The translations under genes and the position numbers were made by a program. The notes beneath the pieces were generated by a model. The model made no database searches. It was given only the letters and a program-made list of their open reading frames with translations, and was not told where the DNA came from. Shown one piece after another: positions 1 through 12,600 of a DNA stretch of 64,000 nucleotides. Numbering within the stretch: the first letter of the stretch is position 1; each line of letters opens with the position of its first letter. Source of the DNA: Corylus avellana (Eukaryota > Streptophyta > Magnoliopsida > Fagales > Betulaceae); the NCBI RefSeq assembly GCF_901000735.1, contig NC_081547.1, positions 868,001 to 932,000 of the forward strand, read 5' to 3'.

Positions 1-340
1 ACAATAATTTGTTCAAACAAATAAGGTACAATAATTGTGTATCTTAAATACGTGTTTATGTGGGCATAAGGTCCATTGGTTGTCAGTACGTAGGTGTAGT
101 AAATTACTACTTATTTTAAAAACTTAAACTAAAACAAATTACACGTGACTCACATAAAAGAAATAGATACTTTATGAATACTGAAATGTACAATGATAAA
201 GTTTTTCATCCAAACAAGCAGGTACAATAACTTGTTCAAACAAATAAGGTACAATAATTGTGTATCTTAAATACGTGTTTATGTGGGATAAGGTCTATTG
301 GTTGTTCAGTATATATGTAGGTAGTAGGTAGTTTGCTAAA
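1..340. repeat. Direct repeat, period about 223 bp
   Basis: The segment starting at position 1 reappears at about 224 with only a few changes. Both copies carry the string AAATACGTGTTTATGTGGG followed by a similar AAGGT-C-ATTGGTTGT stretch. The sequence between them does not look like a gene. The repeat may extend to the left beyond the window, so it could be the end of a longer tandem array or a transposon fragment. Confidence 0.7.
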
Positions 341-2020
341 CCACATCGTACCTGTTTTCTCCTGTAAACGTTTTCCACAAAATAGTACTGACTACCTAAA
401 AGTCCATTAACTGCCCGTTGGCTAGCCACAATGAGTTACCGGAGTTGCTTGGACTGATCACCTATTATGGCCACCATTTCCAAGTTCTCGTGAGATATTT
501 TCAAAGTTCAAAGACATGAATAATGCTATATTTTTATTCTATAAATATTTCGTAATGTGAAACATGTAAGATAATTATATACATTTTGTTGAAAATGTTA
601 ATGGAAGTGGTATATAGTATTACTGCCAAAGATATTCATCTAACATTACCTTTGTCATCTTGATCAGAATTAATTTTCTTGTTGTGATTTCCTGTTTAGA
701 TTAATTAATGAAAATGTTAGAAAGACTATAATTTTTATATAAATTGATACGACAATTTATAGCTGGTGAAATGATTAGAAGTGTATGATTGATAAGTGAG
801 GGGTTCAACTATTATAGAGGGCGGGATATATACCTGAAAACTATTTAGGTAGGTGAATCTCGTAATGACTTTTTCATATTTGTTGACTAAATTATTAGCA
901 ATTTAAACAGTAAAATTAATGCTAGAATCTCTATCTTGTAACCACTGCCAATTTTATCCCAGCCACACCGGTCATGATCCCATGTTTAAAGGAGGTGATA
1001 TGGGTTTCCTTTTTTAAAGAATAAGTTATATATTAATTAGTGGATTAATTTCTGAGTATGAGTAATGATGATGATTAATTAGGTAAATTAATCCACCGAC
1101 ATGGCAGTTTGCCCGAAATCGGGGAGTAGTATCATACTGTTGCTGGGTTGGATCTAGTCTCCTACATGTCCTTTGCCTACCCCATGCTTTCTCCCTTATC
1201 CAAAGATCTTTCGTCGTATAGCTTTGAATCTCTTTTGGACCTGATGATGAGGGGAAAGAAAATCGATTTCTTTGATTGAATTCTTTACTTCATGATGGGG
1301 GCATTGCCGCATTGGAACCTCTTTCTACTATATATTCACACAATTGTTTAATTATGGTGCTATATATATATTATTTATTGTAAGGTACCTCCAAAATTGT
1401 TGTTTATTATTGAAGTGGATCCTTTAAGTAATAGTACTAGCAAAGCAGTTATATTTCCCATTAAAATAAAATAAAAATTTTAGACAGATTGGAATGTTAC
1501 ATTAACTGGGTGAATAGTTGCTGATATCTTATGATGTTATTTTTTAATGACGTGACACAATGTATACCATTAAATATATCTTAATTATTTGATTTAAAAT
1601 GGAGAATACCTTGATCCGGCCTGAAGTAGCTAGTATGATTCAATCTTAGTTGTTTGGTTGTAGAGTTAAAAGGAAAGAAAACTATTTAAGTTATGGGTAA
1701 AACAAAATCTTTAACTGTTTGTTTATTTAAGTTATGTTGAAAAACTTTCCAGTATTATAATATAATTAATTTTCTCCTCTTCTCTAAGCTAGACATGGGG
1801 TGTTTTTATTTTTTTATTGCAAGAGTAGAGGGAAGAGAAGATTTGACAAAATGATCTCCATTTTACAAAATGTAATGCCTAAACAACTTTATTAATAAAT
1901 GGTAAAAATTATATTTTTATTACACAATTATCTCGCAATGTTAAAGTGAGAAACTGTTTTTTATTTATTTTTAACTATAACTAATTCAAAAGTTAGTTAA
2001 AATTGTCACATTAGTATTAT
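341..2020. other. Gene-free AT-rich intergenic DNA
   Basis: I see no coding potential on either strand: reading frames are short and have no recognisable protein. The DNA is AT-rich with several A/T homopolymer runs. No RNA gene or complete transposon was recognised. Confidence 0.5.
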
Positions 2021-2031
2021 CTGATAATTAT

Positions 2032-2200
2032 GAGTAATGCTACAAGTCTCTCTTATGTCCTTCTAGAGTCCCTCCAAGAATAATGTGGCTATTAAATTTA
2101 TCATTGGGCTTGGGTGATCGTTATTAAATTTTGATCAAATGGTGATTTTAATATCCACATCATTCTTAGAGGGACACAAGAGGGACTTTTAGAATTACTC
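2032..2200. mobile_element. MITE with terminal inverted repeats, Mutator-like target duplication
   Basis: The left end begins GAGTAATGCTACAAGTCTCT and the right end, read on the other strand, begins GAGTAATTCTAAAAGTCCCT. The match continues inwards through a TGTCC-TCTA-GA-T-CC stretch on both sides. The flanking nine bases are gataattat (2023-2031) and aataattat (2201-2209), eight of nine identical. A 9-bp duplication is typical of Mutator-like elements. There is no coding capacity in 169 bp, so this is a non-autonomous copy. Confidence 0.75.
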
Positions 2201-2209
2201 AATAATTAT

Positions 2210-3410
2210 AGAATAATTTTGAAGTCATAATTTTACAAAAAGAAAGGAAAAAAAAAAGGGTAGTGGCACAATTTTGACTCCTTTGTGAGCTGTAGCTGCT
2301 TTTGTTTTTGTTTTTTTCTTTTTCTTTTTCATTTGGGCTGGGCTTACCCAGTTTTGTTATTGGGACTTTTTGCCTTAGCAAGCTTTTCTGGGCCTCGTGC
2401 CCTACAATGATGAAGGTTATTGGGCCTACTTGCTCGGATGCTTTTGGGGGAATCAATTACGGCTGGATTCTAAAATCCCAAAGACTACAGAATTTGTCTA
2501 ACCCAATATCGAGCTTCATTAGTTATATATATATATATTGAACTTCATTTGGGTGCATCGAAGTGTCCAGATCATCATCCTCCACAATTTGTAATATATT
2601 CTGTCATATATAATTCTTCAAATTCTATTTATTTTAAATATTTATAATTTGGTTATATTATTTTTACCAACCTTCAATTTATCTTTTTAACATTAAGACC
2701 TGTTATCTCTTTATCTTTTTTTATCTTTTTTTTTTTTTTCTTTTAGAAATCATGGTTGATTTGGAAAAAAAAATGCTGGAAGATGAGAAATAACATTTAT
2801 CTTTAACGTTTACTACATTTTAAATTATAAATTTTGATGTGATAAAATTCTAATGATTTAATTTAATTTAATTTTTAAAGAAGTTAAAATTTACTGAGTT
2901 ATGCATGGTAAAATCTCATTTTACTCCCATTTTCTATACTCCCTAATGTAGTAGTGCGATGCGGCACGGGCACACCAGCCCCCCTCCAAAAAAAAAAGCT
3001 GATTTGACAATGCAACATGACATTGCTACTTTATCTCAACAAAATTTGGCTAGCCTCTCTCGTGAATGACTAACCACGCCCTTGTTTAGTAGTGCAATCC
3101 CTAGAGCCATCGAGGTGGGTTGTAGTCATATATGACGTGCGATTTGGTAGTTGCAACTACCAGCTCTCTCTTTGGTTGGGTGGTTGCGACCATCAAATAT
3201 CTCCAATTTGTGGCGGTAGGAGGTGACACGGACAATGGAGGATGGGAATTTTTTTTTTTTTTCCTGCATAAAGGAGAAAGTGAAATGAGAGTATTTGTAT
3301 TTTGTAGCATTAAGAATTATAGAGGATTTTTTTTTTTTTTTTTTTTGGGGAAGGGAATTATAGAGGATTTTAATAATAATAAAAAGTCTAAAAAAAAAAA
3401 AGTATTAAAT
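2210..3410. other. Intergenic DNA with poly-T tracts and TGGGCY motifs
   Basis: The longest open frames (for example 2302-2541) encode low-complexity peptides from T-rich tracts and match no family I know. Several TGGGCT/TGGGCC motifs cluster at about 2334-2425. In plants these are promoter site II elements, but no gene starts just downstream. Long T runs occur near 2727, 3250 and 3328. Confidence 0.4.
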
Positions 3411-3425
3411 GTTTCCGGGACTTAA

Positions 3426-3532
3426 AGCCCAGCCCAGAATTTATAAGAATAGGGTGAGAAATGAATTTGGGCCTTGAACACTCCCAGGCTCAGCTCCTCT
3501 CTCCCCCCGCCGTGTATTCTGTTAAACCCTAA
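3426..3532 (+). promoter_or_regulatory. Site II elements plus telo-box in the Nrap promoter/5' UTR
   Basis: Two overlapping AGCCCA motifs (3426-3436, reverse of TGGGCT) and one TGGGCC (3468-3473) are followed by a perfect telo-box AAACCCTAA at 3524-3532, all 70-180 bp upstream of the Nrap start codon. In plants this combination is a known signature of ribosomal-protein and ribosome-biogenesis promoters, with site II bound by TCP factors. It fits the product of the downstream gene. Confidence 0.6.
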
Positions 3533-3605
3533 TTCTTGGCAAAACCTGATTTCCCTTGTTTCGCCCACAAAACCGTTACTACGTAGAGGAAACGAACGAA
3601 GAGCA

Positions 3606-6600
3606 ATGGAGCCTGATGCACTTACGAACTCCATGGACCTGAAAGTAAGGGAGTTCCTGAAGGAGGTCCGGCTCGACCACTCGCCTGCCTTCACCAAGCT
3701 TGTCGACGACACGGTTTCGGCTATCAAAGACGCCATCGATAAAATCCCCGAAGACTTGAAGGTTTCCAAAACCTTAAGGCCCATCCTCTGTTTGGTTACC
3801 GAGAAAACGGAACATTTTGAATTCAGTTTTTATGTCTCCCCTTTTTTTTTCGGCATTTGGTAGGTACTTGTTGAACTTACTGGCAGTGATTTATTAACAA
3901 TGAGCAGGTGACAGGGGATGAAGCTCCTGGGTTTGTCAGAGACATTGGTGCGGACAAAGTCGAGTTCAAGTTTAAGAAGCCAAAATCTATCAAAATTGGT
4001 GGGAGCTATGCGATACAGTGCATTGCAAAGCCTGATGTAAATGTAGATCTTTTTATTCAGTTGCCAAAGGTACTCACATAGCTAATCTATTATGTGTGTG
4101 TGTATATATGTATATGTATATGTAAGTGAGTGTGAATGGTTTCGTTGTCGATGGGTATGTAGGGGTTAGAATTATGCGGTGGGTACGGTTTTTTTAGTGC
4201 TAATGACTGACGTCTGGATTTAGGTGGTCGGCAATATTACTATAACATTAGACTTTGGGATTTAGTGAAAAAGGAAATCCTAAAGAACTTGGATGATTAA
4301 GTTTGTGATTTATGTAAAACTAATTTCTGCTATTCTTAATTGTTTTCTGTGTGAGTTTGGTAAGTTCATCCATTTTCAGTCCATTATGCTGTAGCAATGT
4401 TAGTTGAATCAGTTTATGATTTTACTGCTCCACGTACCGTATGTGGAAGTGTAATTGTTTCTTAATTAGCTTAGACATGGTCAAATGAACATGATTTGCG
4501 TTATAATTAGGATAGGTGCAGTTTCATGGTGGATAGTGTTTATGTAAATATACATTTTTTTATCAGCTTACCGTGGTGAAAAGAGAAGGCATTGTGTTAC
4601 TAGGACCATGCTTTTATTAAGCTAGACATGAATACACCTGTCATAAGATGGGCTTAGCACCAACTAGGACCAAAATGAGAGAATAAGTGCTTTTATGTCA
4701 CATGAAGATGGGTGGAATAGGTGTAATTGATGGGTGACGTGGCTACTTATCAAGGGTCAAAGTAGTGTATGAGAACGATATTAGGTCATTCACTTTGACT
4801 TGTACATCTAGTGGTAATTTCCTTGAGAAGACATAGGTTTTTGTAGAGCATCAAGCAATTGATTGTATTTGAGTACATAGATTACAATATGGTCCCTAAA
4901 TTGTCTTAAGACTCTTAACGCAATGATAAAGCAGTTGTTGGGTGGGAAGGGATATGCTTTCAATCTTTAGTGCTGACATTAAATGATGTAGGATGGATTC
5001 AAGGTCGAGGCATAATGGCCCGATCACACCCACATTTGGATCCCTTACATTTAGAAGGGAAGAATTGCTTGATCGCACCTCGTTTTAACAAGAGTGCAAT
5101 TGGGGGCTTTCATTAGGCCAAGCTGACTCAATTGCCTGCATCCAGTTAAAACAGGATTTTGACTAGTTGTCCCTAGAGTCTTGGCAGAACCGCTCGGTTG
5201 CACTCCCGTTTGAATGGCGAACATAAAGGTATAGGAATGTGTGGAAACCTAGCAATCGACCAAAAAGGAATGTGTGAAAACCTCAACAGACAATGTCATT
5301 CGATTTCCTGAAAGTTTGGGCGGTAATGTACGTATGGGAATTTTTCCTTGATTGATCAAAATGCCTACCAATTTTCTTCCTTATTAGCATTAATCTTAGC
5401 ATCGATAATTTCCATGAAGATTATAACTTGTCATTTTTATTTAGTCTTTCCATCTTTAATTGATTTTATTGCCTCTTAAGATTTAATATTTTCCTTTTTA
5501 GATGATTTACTTACTCTTTAGGTTTTAATTTCCATCCTTAGGTGCCTTAGATTGATGTTATATCAAGACCGATGGATATATTGCAAATCACCTTTGAGAA
5601 TGAAGTATTGAAATTTTAGTGAAAATTTCCACTTTGTTTTTCTAAGCTACTTGTTAGCTTGTTCCTTCGAATAGAAGATGTTATTGCTTATGTTTGTTAT
5701 CTTTCATGCTATCCGCTACGTCCAGTGTTATCAGAGCAGGCTTTATCCTATTTTGATGGTCAACTTGTGCAACAATAGCTATCTCTCTAACAACGTCACT
5801 TGTAAGAGGGGGGCTGTTTTTTGGGTTAGCTTGGCTTCTCTGGGTGTTTGTTTTTGAGGGATTTTGGGTGCGTCTTTTTTATTATTCTAGTTAGGTGTTT
5901 CTGCTTGTATACTTCTGGTGTATGTAGGGGCGCCTTACACTTTTAATAAAATTTGATTATTACTTATCAAAAAAAAGAGGGGGGCTGTTTTGAGAGCTGA
6001 ATTTATGAAGTTCCAACATGCGAACGCGCAAGTGTAGCAAGAGTTGCATCAAGAGGTGCAACAAGCGTTACGCAAACTCCCAGACACTTTTATTAGACAG
6101 ATGGGGAAACCTGTTCAGTTTCAGGGTGTTGAGAAGTTTCATGACGATGATGGAATTCACTTTCAACCTGTTCGTAACCGTAGTCTTGAACCACTGAATA
6201 GGCAGCCAATTTATGAAGAGAATTTCATGAGGATGATGATGTTAATTTGGCCATGAAAGTTGAGCCACCATTAGAAAAACAACTTGAGCGGTCACAACCT
6301 TTTGAGCCGTTAACCAAGCCAGTTGGAGATCACTCATCACGTTTGCAACTTTTCAATTCAGTCAACGAGATGGAGGAGAATGGAGACCCTTTTAGAAAGA
6401 GCAGTGCGGTCGATGCAAAGATAGTTGAAGATTACCCTCCACCTCCTCAACAACAATTGCAGATTTTCCATGGAATGAAGGAAAATGGCGACTCCTTGGT
6501 CAAGTATCAACTCTTGGAGGAGACACCATATCTAGACGAAAACTTAAGGACGAGTTGTTTTTAAGTTAGGGAGTCTAATGTAGGATGGATTCCAGGTTGA

Positions 6601-9600
6601 GGCAAAATGACCTAATCGCACCCACGTTCAAATGAGAGTGTGACCTGTACATTCAGAAGTAAGAGCAAAATAGCTTGATCGCACCCTATTCTAACGAGAG
6701 TGCAATCTCGGGCTTTCGAGAGGCGAGGCCGACTCAAACAGCGAACATGGTTGCTACTGGTCGTCCTTAGAGTCTTGGGAGAACCAATTGCTTGCACTCC
6801 TATTTGAATGAGAGTGTGATTGCGACAAACAAAAAGGCATAGGAAGCCTCCTGGGCATGAGGATAAATTGCTTAGCCCGTCAGGGGTGAAAGCTCCTAGG
6901 TTACCTGGTAACTGGTTCTGGCGGGTAGGGTCAGTTACTTGTAGGAGTTTGATTAGCGGTGAGAATTATTGTACAGTATGTATTTGCGACGTGCAATTAA
7001 TCTGAGTAAAGTTCTCCAACGTTAAAAGAACTTATCAAAAAGAAAGGAATAGGAAGTGCGGAAATCCTGATGTTCAATATCGTTTGATTTCATGTAGATT
7101 TTGGGCAACAATGCACATATAGGAACTTTTTCCTGATTGATCACAATGTCAACCAATTTTCTTCCTTATTTAGCCTTAATTTTAGTATCAATAATTTCTA
7201 TAAGGATTATTCTTTCCATCTTTAGTTGATTTTATTGCCTTTTAAGATTTAATCTTTTGTAATGTTTTCCTTTTTAGACGATTTACTTACTCTTTTTGTT
7301 TTAGTTCATCTTTAGGTGCTTTAGGTTGATGTTTGAAATTTTAGTGAAAAATTTCAGTTTATTTGTTTTTCTAAACTACTTGTTAGCTTGTTACTTCGAA
7401 AAGAAGTTGTTGTTTCCATTCTTTATCTTTCTCGCTATCAGCTTCGTCACTAAAAGGATTAAAGCTAAGAGATAGTAAGTTAAAAATTTCTTGGGTACTA
7501 ATTAACCAGATGGTAGTTACAGAATCTGCTTATTCAAATTTAGGTATATATATGATATTAATTGTTATATTTGTCAACATAGCATATTACTATTTATTAA
7601 CAAAGTTTTTTCTTACAGGAATGTTTCCTTGAGAAAGACTATTTGAATTATCGGTACCACGCCAAAAGGTGCCTATACCTTTGTATAATCAAGAATTACT
7701 TGAAGTTTTCTTCATTAGTTCATAAGGTTGAATGGTCTACCCTACAAAACGAGGCCCGAAAACCTGTATTGCTTATCTATCCTGGTTTGTTTTTCTGTAG
7801 TATTAACTTTTAAGTATTGTTTTTCTTCTCGCATTTACCTGATTCAGGTTATTAGAAAATGTTTCACTGCTGCACCATTATTGGAATTTTGGGTTGAAAT
7901 AGTATTTGTATTGCAGCTGGGGAGTTTGCTGAAGTTCCTTCATTTTTTGTGAGGATAATCCCTACGGCAAAATCCCTGTTTACCATCAAGAAGTTGAACC
8001 TAAGGCGGAATAATGTCCGTGCTCTGAATGATGGTGGTATGCTATATTCAGTTGTATTTTATTGTCTTGGAGATGTTTGGTGATGTCTTTACCTAAACTA
8101 TTGACTATTTCTTTTTCTTTTTCTTTTTTCATTTATTTATTTATTTAAGGGAGTATTCCTCAGGCTACACCAAAGTACAATACTAGTATTTTGGAAGACA
8201 TGTTTTTAGAGGATAGTGCAGAACTTATTAAGAAAACTTTTCTTGGATGGAAGGGGCTAGGAGAGGCTTCAATTTTACTGAAGGTATAATTCCAGAATAT
8301 CTTGTTCATGCTCATTTTAACAGGTTATGTAGTAGCCTTATACTGGCTTATGGAAATAAGAGTTTGTTTTATTGATGTAGGTTTGGGCTCGGCAGAGAAG
8401 TTCAATATATGTTCATGATTGCCTAAATGGATTCCTAATTTCTGTTATATTGGCATACCTTGCAAATCGGGAGAGGATTAACAATTCTATGAAGGCAATG
8501 GAGATATTTCGTGTTACTTTGAGCTTCATTGGTATATTTAGTTTTTCTATTGCCCTTATAGTTAAGAAGTTTTAAGTTTTTAACTATATTTTGTATTTGA
8601 AATGGTTGTTTTGAATGCACTGTGAAATGCATTAAACAATTGAACCTGAAGTTATGAAATTAACGGTCCATTTTACTTGTAGAATTTGATATCATGTATT
8701 ATATGTGGTGCAATGGTCTAGCTGTAATTTCTATCAAGGGCAAGTGGTGCTTATTATTGGTGAGTATAGTGGTCCAATAAGTATCCTTGTTCGAGCAAAC
8801 GGTCTTGGGCGAGTTAAATGGTAAACTATAAGGGAAATAAGCCTTTTCTTTTGTCAATCGGGGCTAAAGAAATTTGAATTTGTTGCCATATTGGACAATT
8901 TCTCAGTCAAACTTTTTTGATAAGTATAATAATAAAGAAAACTTCTCAGTCAAACTTGTTAGATTTTGTATTATCTTTTCTGATATTTTAAGAATTCTTG
9001 ATAGTAATTTTTCTTTTCTGTTTCAGTTTGCAACTAGGTTGAACTCTTGGACCAGTTAATTGCTTTTCCAGGAAAGCAAAATGGGGAGGAAAAAAAAAAG
9101 AATAAAATTCCAATACATAATTTTCTTTTCTGTTTCAGTTTGCAACTAGGTTGAACTCTTGGACCGGTTAAATGCTTTTCCAGGAAAGCAAAATGGGGAG
9201 AAAAAAAAAAAGAATAAAATTCCAATAACCATAGTTATTGAAGATGGTCAACTGGCCTATAAAGTGTTTATTTGTGTTGTACTTTAGGTGGTTCTCTTTG
9301 CAATGAAATAAAAACAGCAATTTTGATGAAACTTTTTAGTTTTTAGAGGGTTGTTTTTGTGTTTTTGGTTGAAAACGTGTTTTGTTGTGACATAAAAACA
9401 AAAGTTGTTGAGTGTTTGGTGAGTGTGAGTGTTTGTGTTTGAAGTTGTTTGTTAATGCTTTTCCTTTTTTGCAAAAAAGCTTTCCCAAAAAGTGTTGTCG
9501 AACGAGGTTCATATCTTTTACCGTAGTTAGTGCTTATAGTGAATATCAGAGGAGTAATACAGAAAAGATGGTTGAAAGTGCCAATGTGCAATAAATAATT

Positions 9601-12600
9601 AAGTACTATAATTATTAATCTTTAGAATTGACATTATTCATCTAAAGGAAGTTCACATTGTTGGTGGTCTTCTTACTAAAAATTGGCTCTTTGGGGGTGT
9701 AATTTAATGTCAGATAGTGCATTTTTGCCACAATAATGTAGGTTAATTTGTTTGCAGCCAGGCAATCAAAAAAAGGAAAAGGATTATGGGACTATGGGCT
9801 TTACTTCCAGCAAGAAGGGCAGAATGTTATTCCAAATGAGGTTTGCTGCTTACCTATTCTATATGAATTTAATTTTTGATTGTTATTTTTTGATTTTTGA
9901 TTTACCATTGTCATGCACATTATGAATAATCTCTTGTATCTGTTTTTTTGTCTGTTTTCCAAAAATTGATCAATAAAGATAAAAATATTATAAAAAACAA
10001 AGATGGCATTATAGCAAGGGCGAACTATAGTTTAGTTTAGGCCTATTAGTGGTACCATGAGCCAAATTATCTTCTGGTTTATTGTCAACCTTGAAACTTG
10101 GAAGAAAATAGGTGCGCAATGTAGGCTATTGATGTGTCTGATCATGTGAAAAAATTGAATATTGCCTTTTCTTTGTGTATTTTTCATTTCTGTTTTGTTT
10201 TTCTTCAATATCTTTGTCGTGAAACGTGTGATATTGCTTGTATATATGTAATTATGAACCTTGGAGTTGCAGGAAAGGATGCCATACAAAGAAACGTTTC
10301 CAGTTGTTATATGTAATCCATCAGCACCCTACAATCTAGCTTTCCGTGTATCAAGGAGTGGTTTCATGGAGGTATTATTTACCAGGACACTAATTTCTGG
10401 CCCATGTCTATTACATTAAAGACTTGAATTTATTTTTAACATCTTTTTGAACCACATTGGACTTATTTGATGAAACATATACTTTTTTTTTTCACCATTT
10501 CAGCTCCAAGATGAAGCTGCACTGGCACTTAAATGCATAGAGCAATGCAAAGATGGGGGATTTGAGGAGATTTTTATGACCAAGGTTGACTTTGCTGCTA
10601 AATTTGACTATTGCATAAGGTAAAATTGTACAACTAATATCTGTAATGGTTGTCATTTATTGTTCCATAGAAGACTTGTTTGATGGAATATGGAAATGAA
10701 CTATTCTTTCTAGACGTTCCTTTTTGTGAGTGAATCGTTCAATTAAAATCTTGTGCTTGAGGGGCGCATAGAGGGGCGCAACCATATTATACAAGCCCCG
10801 TATTAGGGAGAAAAAGAGGATCAGAAGTCCAAAACATAAGAAAAACTAGAAAAATGCAACTAATATACGCCACTATCCGTGTTTAAAGGGATTTGAATGT
10901 AACATTTTTTAGCTCTACCAACAAAATCTTTTTTTTATTTTATTTTTATACGTAATTTCATATCATTATCCCCAAGGGGTTGGCCCAAGTGGTGGAGGCC
11001 TTGGTCTTAAAGTTTGCTCCCTTTAAGGTCCAAGGTTCAACACCTCATGGGTGCAAACAATTTCTTGGGGCTACACTCCCTAGTAAAAAGCCATTGATTT
11101 AACCAGTTCCGTGTAGGGAAACTTTCGAGGGTGCGGTGCACGGGACCGAGGTTTACTCTGCAGGGGTGGGTCCGAAGGACCCTGCCTTGGAGAGGTTCCC
11201 TGACATCAAAGAAAAAAATAAAATAAATTTTTTTTAAAAAAATAATAATAAAGCTCTACCACCGAAATCTTACAATCTTCAAAGCTCTTTCCATTCCGCT
11301 CACTCCAAATACTCCACATTAAGCACAAATGTGTTATCCTCCAAACTTCCAAAATGTTACAGCTTCCCAGCTAACCTCTTCAAGTAACCAACAACTCTCT
11401 TACCCTTCTAAGTATGACCCAATCAACACAAAAAATACGGAAACACGAACTCCATAATACTCTTGTCACTTCAAAGTGAAGAAAAAACGTAATCAATGGA
11501 CTTCCCACTCTTGCACATGTAACACTAATTCACTACTATGACGTTCATCTTCCTCAGGTTATTCAAAGTCAAAATTTTCCCTAATGTTGCCGCCTACACA
11601 AATAATGCAACTCTTGAAGGAGCCTTAACTCTTCAAATACTCTTTCAGGGAAATGGGGAACTAGTAAGAAGGGACAACACACAATAAAAGGACCTCACTT
11701 CGATCTTCCGCCTTTTGGAGGGGATCTAACATATTCTATCCTCATTGCCTTGCCTCAATCTGATAGAATACATCTCAAAGAAAGGAGAGACCAAATCTAC
11801 CTCCCAATCATGCACTGGCCTAGTAAAAGATATATTCCACTGAAGACTGCATATTTTTTTTTGTTTTGCTACAAGTTTTACTTGTTAGATATATAATTAC
11901 ATGACAATTATGATGTGGTGGATTTACACTAATTTTTATGCAATTGACTAACTCATAGCACCTTAATCAAGTTGAAAGTAACTGTCCCTCAATATTGTCT
12001 TTCCAAAAAAGCAAAGCAGATTTTACTGTAGGCATAAGTAATTATGCCAATGAACTCTAACTCAAATGCCACCTCATCTTCTAGTGACAGTTGGGTGGGG
12101 GGCATGGTCTTGGGTTCAAGACACATTGTATGCACGTTTAACTTTTTTTTTCATTTAAATTTTTATAAATAACTCATTGCATTGCTAAACGCAGACGGGT
12201 GCAACCAACACAACAAATTTATTTCCCTGTTTTCGTTAAATGAACAAGAGCCACCCTCGATCCATACCACCATCTTTGCTTTCTGAATCTCCTCGCTGCC
12301 TTCCTCCAAATCTTTTCCCAAGAAAACATCAGAATTCTTAGAACCACGCCCCAACGACAGCACCCTGTCACCTTCTTCGGAATGCATTATTATTCTGTCT
12401 AAATGTATTGTTTGAAGCTAGAATTTTTGAATCAAGGATACAAAATAAGCTCATGGTCAAGTTTTTTAGCATGTTTAGCATTGTTCTAGATGGAATGCTT
12501 TAGTTACAGTCAATTATCTTGGTATTGCAGTTTAAAAAAAAAAAAAATCCTCAATTGAAAGCTTGGAAGTCAGATGGCCATCATCCTGAGAAATTGTCGC

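Larger units (their letters stand above)
4987..7449 (+). mobile_element. Non-autonomous LTR retrotransposon in Nrap intron 2
   Basis: Two long direct repeats flank a short interior. The 5' LTR is about 4987-5724 and the 3' LTR about 6589-7449; both open TGTAGGATGGATTC and align along their whole length with many substitutions. Right after the 5' LTR is TGTTATCAGAGC (5726-5737), a one-mismatch form of the usual primer-binding site for initiator tRNA-Met. A purine-rich stretch precedes the 3' LTR. The roughly 860-bp interior (5725-6588) has no reverse transcriptase or integrase, only broken coding remnants (6044-6256 and 6247-6564, joined by a frameshift). The LTR ends are approximate and I could not find a clean 5-bp target duplication. 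Two younger insertions lie inside it. LTR divergence indicates an old insertion. Confidence 0.8.

Noticed and set aside
3101..3425. Opposed open frames near poly-T tracts
   Set aside because: Low-complexity peptides with Phe or Lys runs; no family resemblance and no splice context.
12085..12125. SINE-like GGGTTCAAGACAC motif
   Set aside because: Single short motif without body or tail; too little to call.
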